From UBA11475 sp045593005 (GTDB taxonomy: Bacteria > Bacillota > Clostridia > Christensenellales > Borkfalkiaceae): a stretch of 28,242 nucleotides of DNA. Position 1 is the stretch's first letter. Each line of letters opens with the position of its first letter. The stretch is from positions 1 through 28,242 of the forward strand of contig JAZNVV010000061.1 in the NCBI GenBank assembly GCA_045593005.1, read 5' to 3'. A model generated the notes under the pieces. It saw only the letters and a list, made by a program, of their open reading frames with translations. It was not told where the DNA came from and did not search any database. Below, piece by piece: positions 14,242 to 20,047 of the stretch. Made by a program: the position numbers and the translations under genes.

Positions 14242-14997
14242 ATGACTAAAAGACGTGTGTTTTTATTGCAGGAAAACCAGTCCTTAAACGAGGAACTGAA
14301 AAGACTTTTTACCGAATCGGGTGAATTTGAAATAGTTGGTTGCGCCAACGACGGCATAGTTGGACTGGAAATGATTGAGGACAAAAAGCCTTCCTTTGTC
14401 GTTATGGAACTTGCGCTTGCTGGATATGAGGGCTTGGGCTTAATTGAAAAAATTATGGGGCTTGGTTTAGGAATTAAAATTATTGTCGTTTCGGCAATGA
14501 GCCGTGAAGAAATTATTCAAAGTGCTTTAAATAAAGGCGCAAGTTATTATATGGTTAAACCGATCAATTTTTCCTTGCTAAAAGAACGACTTTTAGAACT
14601 TGATAGAGAAGAGGTGCGTTCAAGCACGATATTTGGAAAGAGTAAAGAAGTGAGCGTTGAAGAAAAGATAAGCAAAATTTTTATTAACGTTGGCATTCCA
14701 CCACACATAAAGGGATATTCCTATTTACGTGAGGGTGTAAAAATGGCAATCGAAAATCCAGATATAATAAATAACATTACAAAGAAGTTGTATCCTATGA
14801 TAGGCGAAAAGTATTCTACTACGGCAAGCAAGGTTGAAAGGGCAATTCGCCACGCGATAGAAGTTGCTTGGAATAGAGGTAGAATAGACAGTCTAAATAG
14901 TATTTTAGGGGTGCGCGCTTACGTTGGTGCAGAAAAACCGACTAATGGTGAATTTATTGCGCTTGTTGCAGATAAAATGCTTTTGGACAAATCTTAA
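14242..14997 (+). CDS. spo0A: Sporulation master regulator Spo0A with altered phosphoacceptor site
   Basis: A 251-residue response regulator that controls entry into sporulation. The C-terminal DNA-binding domain is well conserved: GIPPHIKGYSYLREGVKMAI, then TTASKVERAIRHAIEVAWNR (recognition region), and KPTNGEFIALVADK near the end. The N-terminal receiver is not canonical. Where Spo0A has the phosphorylated Asp (LDIIMP-type), this protein has Glu56 (VVMELALAG). The acidic pair before it is Gln10-Glu11 (FLLQENQ) rather than Asp-Asp. The switch Ser84 and conserved Lys106 (MVKPIN) remain. Glu at this site often mimics phosphorylation. The start is ATG 14242 because GGAG at 14231-14234 is 7 nt away, too close to ATG 14236. 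Confidence 0.93.
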   Translation: MTKRRVFLLQENQSLNEELKRLFTESGEFEIVGCANDGIVGLEMIEDKKPSFVVMELALAGYEGLGLIEKIMGLGLGIKIIVVSAMSREEIIQSALNKGASYYMVKPINFSLLKERLLELDREEVRSSTIFGKSKEVSVEEKISKIFINVGIPPHIKGYSYLREGVKMAIENPDIINNITKKLYPMIGEKYSTTASKVERAIRHAIEVAWNRGRIDSLNSILGVRAYVGAEKPTNGEFIALVADKMLLDKS

Positions 14998-15000
14998 AGA

Positions 15001-15040
15001 GCGTTTTTTGGCAAAAAAAGGCTAAAAAAGCATTTTTTTA
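15001..15040 (+). terminator. Terminator of spo0A
   Basis: GCGTTTTTTGGC / GGCTAAAAAAGC hairpin (one mismatch) with an A7 loop, followed by a T tract. Confidence 0.65.
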
Positions 15041-15082
15041 TAGAAAATATTTAAATTTTGCAAAAAATTTTTTAAAAAATAG

Positions 15083-15111
15083 TTTACAAATCGAATTCTT
15101 GCTATTATTAT
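15083..15111 (+). promoter_or_regulatory. Promoter of the zinc-ribbon gene
   Basis: TTTACA at 15083-15088, 17-nt spacer, TATTAT at 15106-15111. A small hairpin CGCC-TACG-GGCG (15171-15182, a UNCG-type tetraloop) lies just before the ribosome binding site. Confidence 0.6.
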
Positions 15112-15198
15112 ATATAGGCAGTAATTACAAGTAGCTGTAAAACAACTGCGTTTTTTAATATATAGATGAGCGCCTACGGGCGATTTTGGAGAATTTTG

Positions 15199-15687
15199 AT
15201 GGGTAAATTTGTTAAATGTCCAAGATGTGAACTTAACTACATCCGTGAAGACCAACAATACTGTGATATTTGCAAGGCTGAACTTGGTATCGGCCCTGAA
15301 CTTGTTTTTGCCGTTGATAGCGAAAAGGAAGTTAAAACACGCCTTTGCCCTATTTGTAAAACAAACGAAATCGGTGAAAATGAAGATATGTGCGAAAAGT
15401 GTCGTGAAAATTTAGAATTCAAAGACGACCAAATCGACTACGACAACGACGAAGGCTGGAAAGATTTTGTAAACGACGATCAAGAGGCTGAACAGGCTGA
15501 AAGTGAAGAGGAAATTTCCCTTTCTAAACTTGCTGAAGAAGAAGCCGCTTTAGACGACGACTTTAATGACGACGATATTGAAGATGAGGAGTTTGCAAAC
15601 GCTGGCGACGACTTTGAATACGTTGACCCAGACGATCCTTCTATTGAAGACATTGATGACGAAGAAGAAGTTTTTGACGAAGAATAA
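15199..15687 (+). CDS. Double zinc-ribbon protein with highly acidic tail
   Basis: A 162-residue protein with two CxxC...CxxC zinc-ribbon motifs: Cys7, 10, 22, 25 (KCPRCELNY, YCDICK) and Cys50, 53, 65, 68 (LCPICK, MCEKC). The rest (about 72-162) is extremely rich in Asp and Glu and is probably disordered. No catalytic motif is seen. Such proteins may bind nucleic acid or protein partners, but I do not recognise a named family. The start is ATG 15199, with TGGAGA 7 nt upstream; an in-frame ATG at 15166 has no ribosome binding site. Confidence 0.75.
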   Translation: MGKFVKCPRCELNYIREDQQYCDICKAELGIGPELVFAVDSEKEVKTRLCPICKTNEIGENEDMCEKCRENLEFKDDQIDYDNDEGWKDFVNDDQEAEQAESEEEISLSKLAEEEAALDDDFNDDDIEDEEFANAGDDFEYVDPDDPSIEDIDDEEEVFDEE

Positions 15688-15695
15688 TTTTTTTT

Positions 15696-15727
15696 AGCCC
15701 GTTCAATAGCGACGGGCTATTTTTTTG
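15696..15727 (+). terminator. Terminator of the zinc-ribbon gene
   Basis: AGCCCGT / ACGGGCT stem followed by a T7 tract. Confidence 0.9.
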
Positions 15728-15760
15728 TTTAAAAATAAAATTTTTGGCAATAATGCTTAT

Positions 15761-16018
15761 ATGATTAAACCTAGTAAAAGTATTGTCAGCGCAAAAGAAA
15801 TTATTGAAAAATTACGAAACAAAAACGTAGACGTAAAGGTAAACCTAGGCAGAAACAAGTTCGTTACCTTTAAGGGACGCCTTGACGGAATTTATCCTGC
15901 CCTTTTTACCGTTACACCTTTTGACGAAACGTATCACGGAAAAACCTCTTATTCCTATTCGGAATACCTTTGTGGGGACGTAATTATAAAAGAAAGTATT
16001 ACAAAGAAAGCGCAATGA
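15761..16018 (+). CDS. veg: Veg family protein
   Basis: An 85-residue member of the Veg family, small beta-barrel proteins linked in Bacillus to biofilm and spore outgrowth functions. Signatures: VNLGRNKFVTFKGRLDGIYP and ALFTV, then KTSYSYSEYLCGDVIIK. The start is ATG 15761; the longer frame begins with a TTG inside the upstream terminator and is rejected. A clear ribosome binding site is missing, so translation may be weak or the start unusual. The stop codon is in the terminator loop. In many Clostridia veg lies beside a DUF3794/LysM gene and ispE, as here. Confidence 0.85.
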   Translation: MIKPSKSIVSAKEIIEKLRNKNVDVKVNLGRNKFVTFKGRLDGIYPALFTVTPFDETYHGKTSYSYSEYLCGDVIIKESITKKAQ

Positions 16019-16030
16019 TGCGCTTTTTTA
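16007..16030 (+). terminator. Terminator of veg
   Basis: AAAGCGCA, ATGA loop (with the stop codon), TGCGCTTT and a T tract. Confidence 0.85.
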
Positions 16031-16051
16031 CTTTAACGCATTATTAGGGGC

Positions 16052-16078
16052 AACGGTATTGCGAAAATAGACCAAAAT
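16052..16078 (+). repeat. Interspersed 27-nt repeat, copy 5
   Basis: AACGGTATTGCGAAA followed by ATAGACCAAAAT, 22 nt after the veg terminator and in the same orientation as veg. Confidence 0.6.
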
Positions 16079-16120
16079 ACATCATTATAAATTTAGATTA
16101 ATGTAAAATATTCCTTTTTG

Positions 16121-16149
16121 TTATATTTTTAAGGCGCATTGAATATAAT
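16121..16149 (+). promoter_or_regulatory. Candidate sigma-E promoter of sipL
   Basis: TTATATT (16121-16127; 6 of 7 to KMATATT), a 14-nt spacer and AATATAAT (16142-16149; 6 of 8 to CATACAMT). Mother-cell sigma-E control fits a spore coat gene. The match is moderate. Confidence 0.35.
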
Positions 16150-16182
16150 GTACCGTAACAAAATTTTTTTGGTAGGTGCATT

Positions 16183-17700
16183 ATGTCAGCAACGATTAAT
16201 TATGAAAAATTTGATTATAGGCAAAAATTGTTTTGCCTAACGGACACCGTAAAAGTAGAATGTAAAACGGAAGCAAAACCCGATTGTAAAATTGTTTCTT
16301 TAACACCTTTTATTACCTTTTGTGGAAACGAAATTACAAACGGTCAAATTAAATATACAGGTAAAATTATTTATTCAGCGCTGTCGCAAAGTGAAACTGC
16401 AACTGAAAAATCTGAATGCGCTACAGAGTTTTTAGGAACGGTTAAATCGGATGAAATTCAAGGAGACTATTTTTCAAAAATAGATTTTGAAATTATTAAA
16501 ACCGATTATGACGTAGTTAACGGATTTTTGGTAATAACCGCGGTCATAACGGCGCATATAACCTTTTATAAGGTGGCGTCGCAAAAATACGTCTGTGGTG
16601 GCGACGACCTTATTGTGAAGTCGGATATATCTACCCTTTCTAAACAAATACTCTCTAAATCGCTTAACACAACCGTGATTGAGGAGTTTGAAGTCAACGG
16701 TTTATTAAGCGAAATTCTTTTACATAACGAACAGGCAATAATCACCTCCGTTCAATGTGGGATCGGTTGCATTATTGCCGAGGGCGAGTGGGCAATTTCG
16801 TTATATGCCTTGCAAAAAAGCGAAAACAATGATATATTAAAAGAAAATAAAACTTTCCCGTTCCGTTTAGAAGTTGATTGCGACAACGTCACCCCGACAA
16901 TGCGCGCAATCGCAAACGTATCGGTAAGTAGCGCTATAATCGGCGCAACCTCCTATGAAGAAACGGGCACAACGACGGTTAAGGTAGAACTTTCGCTTAA
17001 ATTAGACGGCGACGCATATTCTTGCGAAGACTTGCCAGTTGCCATTGACGCTTTTTCTGTCAATGAAGAACTTGAGGTTAAAAAAGAAGAGATTTCTTTT
17101 TACGAACCTACTGCTTTACTTTCCTTTAACGAAAGGTTTTGCGAAAGGGTTTCTATAGACGAGTTAGAGCCAGGTTCAAAACTTTTATTTTCAGTATGTA
17201 ATAAAATTAAGGAAATTTCTTCAGCGATTGAAAACGGAGTATTAAGGGCAGAATACGCAATAGACTTTACACTTTATTATAAAAATAACGGTGGTTTATT
17301 TACCGTAGGCGCACAATTCCCTATCGGCATTACCGAAACGTTACCCGACGCGTTAATTGCAGACGAAATTCATTTAAACGCCGTCGTTTGCGACTTTAAT
17401 GCAAAGGCAATAACTTTGTCCGAGGTTGAAACGTACGGAACTGTTAAACTTGCTGTTACTTTCTTTAGCAAAAAGAGCGTTATGGCATTAGTTGACGCTA
17501 CCGTTGTTGGTGAAAAAGCGCCAAACGAACACGCTTTTAGCGTTTACATTGCGCTTGTCGGAGAAGATTTATGGACGCTTGCAAAAAGACTTTCGGTCAA
17601 CCCAGACGACCTTGTCAGCGCAAATCCAGATTTAGAATTTCCACTTGTTGGAGATGAAAGAATTGTTGTTTACAGACAAAAAACAAAGGAGTATTCGTGA
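16183..17700 (+). CDS. sipL: SipL-type spore coat morphogenetic protein (DUF3794 repeats plus LysM)
   Basis: A 505-residue protein that in Clostridioides difficile tethers SpoIVA to the forespore to build the coat. The first about 440 residues form repeated beta-rich DUF3794/SPOCS units (for example TPFITFCGNEITNGQIKYTG; ALLSFNERFCERVSIDELEP; LLFSVCNKIKEISSAIENG). The C-terminus carries one LysM motif (about 453-500; ALVGEDLWTLAKRLSVNPDD, LVSANPDLEFPLVGDERIVV). GGTAGGTG precedes the ATG. It overlaps ispE by 4 nt (GTGA), so the two are translationally coupled. Confidence 0.85.
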   Translation: MSATINYEKFDYRQKLFCLTDTVKVECKTEAKPDCKIVSLTPFITFCGNEITNGQIKYTGKIIYSALSQSETATEKSECATEFLGTVKSDEIQGDYFSKIDFEIIKTDYDVVNGFLVITAVITAHITFYKVASQKYVCGGDDLIVKSDISTLSKQILSKSLNTTVIEEFEVNGLLSEILLHNEQAIITSVQCGIGCIIAEGEWAISLYALQKSENNDILKENKTFPFRLEVDCDNVTPTMRAIANVSVSSAIIGATSYEETGTTTVKVELSLKLDGDAYSCEDLPVAIDAFSVNEELEVKKEEISFYEPTALLSFNERFCERVSIDELEPGSKLLFSVCNKIKEISSAIENGVLRAEYAIDFTLYYKNNGGLFTVGAQFPIGITETLPDALIADEIHLNAVVCDFNAKAITLSEVETYGTVKLAVTFFSKKSVMALVDATVVGEKAPNEHAFSVYIALVGEDLWTLAKRLSVNPDDLVSANPDLEFPLVGDERIVVYRQKTKEYS

Positions 17701-18554
17701 GAACAATCAAACAAAAGATACCTGCTAAAATCAACTTAACGCTTGATATTGTGGGCAAAACTGCAAATTACCATAAAATTAAATCGCTTGTTGCATCTAT
17801 CAATTTGTACGATACTGTGACAATAAAAAAGCGTCGTGACAGCATTATTACCTTGCGCGAACGTGGTTATAAAATTAACCGTCCACTTGTTGAAAATAAT
17901 GCCTTTAAAACAGCAAAGGTTTTTATGAATATGTTTTTCACACCGGGCGTTGATATAACGATAAAAAAGCAAATACCACTTGCCGGTGGGCTTGGTGGTT
18001 CAAGTGCAGATAGCGTTGCCGTTTTAAAGGCTATGAATAAACTTTACGACATAAACGGCTCTATGTATCCACTTGCCTCACAAATAGGTAGCGATTGTTG
18101 TTATATGCTTAAAGGTGGGTTTGCCGTATTAAGTGGACGGGGAACGGAAATTGAAAAGATACGTTCTAAACATAAACTTTATCTTATAATTATCGTTGAA
18201 GAAACAGGCATTTCAGCAAAAGAAGGCTATGAACTTTACGACAAAATGGAAGTTGAAAAAAACCCGACGACTGAAATCGCCTCCACACTTATTTCAAAAA
18301 GAGGCAGGGGCGCGTTAGAACATTTTTCAACAATGGTAAAAAACGACCTTTACTTGCCAGCCGTTGAAAAAGTTCCTGCAATCAAGAATAACGTTATCAA
18401 ACTTATAGAAAGTGGAGCAATGACGGCAACCGTTTCGGGTTCAGGCTCTTGCACGTACGGAATTTATAGGTCACGCTCTAAAAGAAATAATGCTTATAAA
18501 AAACTTTTGGAAACCTACCCTGAAGAAAAACTTATAAAAGCAAATACGATATAA
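17697..18554 (+). CDS. ispE: 4-diphosphocytidyl-2-C-methyl-D-erythritol kinase
   Basis: A 285-residue GHMP kinase of the MEP isoprenoid pathway that phosphorylates CDP-methylerythritol with ATP. Signatures: PAKINLTLDI with Lys11 and Asn13 (substrate side), the glycine-rich ATP motif PLAGGLGGSSADS (about 93-105), IGSDCCYMLKGGFAVLSGRG with the catalytic Asp, and the C-terminal VSGSGSCTYGIY motif. The start is GTG 17697 overlapping the sipL stop, with AGGAG 5 nt upstream; this choice keeps the Lys motif at its normal distance from the N-terminus. Confidence 0.93.
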   Translation: MRTIKQKIPAKINLTLDIVGKTANYHKIKSLVASINLYDTVTIKKRRDSIITLRERGYKINRPLVENNAFKTAKVFMNMFFTPGVDITIKKQIPLAGGLGGSSADSVAVLKAMNKLYDINGSMYPLASQIGSDCCYMLKGGFAVLSGRGTEIEKIRSKHKLYLIIIVEETGISAKEGYELYDKMEVEKNPTTEIASTLISKRGRGALEHFSTMVKNDLYLPAVEKVPAIKNNVIKLIESGAMTATVSGSGSCTYGIYRSRSKRNNAYKKLLETYPEEKLIKANTI

Positions 18555-18566
18555 TAAAACAATTAC

Positions 18567-18590
18567 GCCCCGATTTTGTCGGGGCTTTGT
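18567..18590 (+). terminator. Terminator of sipL-ispE
   Basis: GCCCCGA / TCGGGGC stem with a TTTTG loop, then TTTGTTA. Confidence 0.85.
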
Positions 18591-18631
18591 TATATTTATA
18601 ATGTTTATTTGATTACCTTTTGTCCTTTTTA

Positions 18632-18660
18632 TTGACTTTTTTATAAAACTTATATATAAT
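18632..18660 (+). promoter_or_regulatory. Promoter of the trigger factor-like gene
   Basis: TTGACT at 18632-18637, 17-nt spacer, TATAAT at 18655-18660. Confidence 0.85.
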
Positions 18661-18689
18661 AACTTTACGTTTAAATTTAGGAGATTATT

Positions 18690-19610
18690 ATGGCACTTAT
18701 TAAAAACTTAAAATACACCGGGCTTGAAATTAAGGAGCCTACTTTTAATCAAGTAACAGACAAGGAAGTTGAAATGGAACTTGAACGCTTCCGTCAATCA
18801 CAGTCGGAAATGGTTGAAGTTAAAGAGGACGGTAGACTTTTAAAAAACGGCGACGTTGCTAATATAGATTTTACAGGTTACGTTAACGGTGAGAAATTTC
18901 AGGGTGGTGAAGGTAAAAACTACGACCTTTTAATCGGTAGCCACTCTTTTATTCCTGGCTTTGAAGAGGCTATGGTTGGTATGAAGATAGGCGAAGAACG
19001 CGACGTAAACGTTACCTTCCCAGAAGTATACGAGCCATCCTTAGCTGGCAAGCCTGCTGTTTTTAAGGTTGTTTTACATTCTATTAAGGAAAAGAAGGAA
19101 GTAGAACTTACCGACGAACTTATTAAAAAGGCTACGAAAATGCAGTCTATTGAAGAATTCAAAATGGCATATAGGGCATACGCTACCGAACAACGCACGC
19201 AAGAATATATGGCGCACAAGCACGAAGCAATGCTTAACGCCGTAGTTGCTACTGCTGAAATTGAAGTTACTAAAGAAATGGTTGATGCGCAAATTGAATC
19301 AATGTTAAAGCAACTTGAACGCGACCTTACCCAGTACAATATGACGGTTGACCAGTATTTTGAAATGAACGGCACGACAAAAGAGGCTGAAACAGAAAGA
19401 ATACGCGAACAAACACGCCACAACATCAAAAAGGTTCTTGCAGTAGAAGAAATTATGGATAAGGAAAATCTTTACGCAAGCGACGAAGAAGTTGAAGAAG
19501 TCTTAAAAGGCAATAAAATGGAAAATATTGACAAAGAAGGTGTTAAAACCAACCTTTCTTACGTAAAAGTTTTAGAATTTTTGGATAAAAATACTAAATG
19601 GATTAAATAA
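18690..19610 (+). CDS. Trigger factor-like PPIase/chaperone lacking the ribosome-binding domain
   Basis: A 306-residue protein matching the middle and C-terminal parts of trigger factor. Residues about 1-50 correspond to the linker before the PPIase domain; FKBP-type PPIase spans about 52-133 (VANIDFTGYVNGEKFQGGEG, IPGFEEAMVGMKIGEERDV, VTFPEVY); the helical chaperone arms follow (about 138-306). Trigger factor is normally about 430 residues and begins with a ribosome-docking domain with a G-F-R-x-G-K-x-P loop; neither is present. The start is well defined (GGAG, good promoter), so this is not a mis-called N-terminus. It could be a second, soluble trigger factor; a full-length tig elsewhere is expected. 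Confidence 0.85.
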   Translation: MALIKNLKYTGLEIKEPTFNQVTDKEVEMELERFRQSQSEMVEVKEDGRLLKNGDVANIDFTGYVNGEKFQGGEGKNYDLLIGSHSFIPGFEEAMVGMKIGEERDVNVTFPEVYEPSLAGKPAVFKVVLHSIKEKKEVELTDELIKKATKMQSIEEFKMAYRAYATEQRTQEYMAHKHEAMLNAVVATAEIEVTKEMVDAQIESMLKQLERDLTQYNMTVDQYFEMNGTTKEAETERIREQTRHNIKKVLAVEEIMDKENLYASDEEVEEVLKGNKMENIDKEGVKTNLSYVKVLEFLDKNTKWIK

Positions 19611-19625
19611 TAGGAATAAAGTATT

Positions 19626-19659
19626 CCCTCTTGCGCATAATTATAGCAAGGGGGATTTT
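19626..19659 (+). terminator. Terminator that overlaps the DUF378 ribosome binding site
   Basis: CCCTCTTGC (19626-19634) pairs with GCAAGGGGG (19646-19654), followed by ATTTTTAT. The 3' arm is also the Shine-Dalgarno of the next gene (start 19663). Confidence 0.7.
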
Positions 19660-19662
19660 TAT

Positions 19663-19869
19663 ATGAGAATTGCTTCTGTAATAGCATTCGCCCTTGCCAT
19701 TGTCGGCGCTATCGTTTGGCTTTTGGTGGGCTTGTTTGCATTTAACCCTATCACGTGGATTTTTGGTGGTTTAACAGTATTACCACGAATTATCTTCTCG
19801 ATAGTAGGTATTGCAGGGTTATGGCTTATTTATATTTGGGTTACAAGAAACCCTTTAAAAGACATCTAA
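19663..19869 (+). CDS. DUF378 family small membrane protein
   Basis: A 68-residue protein with two TM segments (about 5-27 and 40-60). The pattern IVGAIVWLLVGLFAFNPI ... PRIIFSIVGIAGLWLIYI matches DUF378, a widespread small membrane family of unknown function. GGGGG lies 8 nt upstream of the ATG but inside the 3' arm of the preceding hairpin. It lies close behind the trigger factor-like gene. Confidence 0.75.
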   Translation: MRIASVIAFALAIVGAIVWLLVGLFAFNPITWIFGGLTVLPRIIFSIVGIAGLWLIYIWVTRNPLKDI

Positions 19870-19876
19870 CCTGCAA

Positions 19877-19895
19877 CGGGCAAGTATATTGCCCG
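19877..19895 (+). terminator. Hairpin after the DUF378 gene
   Basis: CGGGCAA, GTATA, TTGCCCG: a strong 7-bp stem 8 nt after the stop codon, but without a T tract. It may be a weak terminator or a 3'-end stabiliser. Confidence 0.45.
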
Positions 19896-19943
19896 ACTTA
19901 CATAAACGGTTATCGTCATAATATTTTTTATAAATTAAAAATA

Positions 19944-19972
19944 TTGACTTTTTTTCCTTTTTTATTTATCAT
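19944..19972 (+). promoter_or_regulatory. Promoter of the Ca2+-ATPase gene
   Basis: TTGACT at 19944-19949, 17-nt spacer, TATCAT at 19967-19972; start near 19979. Confidence 0.7.
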
Positions 19973-19991
19973 ATATACATCAATTACAAAA

Positions 19992-20023
19992 CCGCAACCT
20001 AACAAGTGCGGGCGTTTGTTTTT
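19992..20023 (+). promoter_or_regulatory. Terminator-like hairpin in the Ca2+-ATPase leader
   Basis: CCGCA (19992-19996) pairs with TGCGG (20007-20011), and flanking CAAAA can pair with GTTTG, followed by TTTTTAATTATT. It sits between the promoter and the ribosome binding site, so it could attenuate. No known riboswitch core is visible in this 70-nt leader. Confidence 0.4.
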
Positions 20024-20047
20024 AATTATTATTTAAAGGAGTATGTC

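Noticed and set aside
15199..15687. RNA polymerase delta subunit (RpoE)
   Set aside because: The acidic tail resembles delta, but the N-terminus is a double zinc ribbon rather than the HARE-HTH domain of RpoE.
15725..15760. Upstream TTG start of veg
   Set aside because: It lies in the T tract of the preceding terminator; Veg homologues begin near ATG 15761.
18920..19429. 169-codon minus-strand frame across the trigger factor-like gene
   Set aside because: It lies wholly antisense to a conserved coding region, Ser-rich as expected for a shadow frame, with no promoter or ribosome binding site.
19755..20036. 93-codon plus-strand frame between the DUF378 gene and the Ca2+-ATPase gene
   Set aside because: It overlaps the DUF378 gene, a hairpin, the ATPase promoter and the leader hairpin, and has no start signal.
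19979..20047. yybP-ykoY (Mn2+) riboswitch before the P-type ATPase
   Set aside because: The leader is too short and has no GGGGAGUAG-type core; only a simple hairpin is visible.
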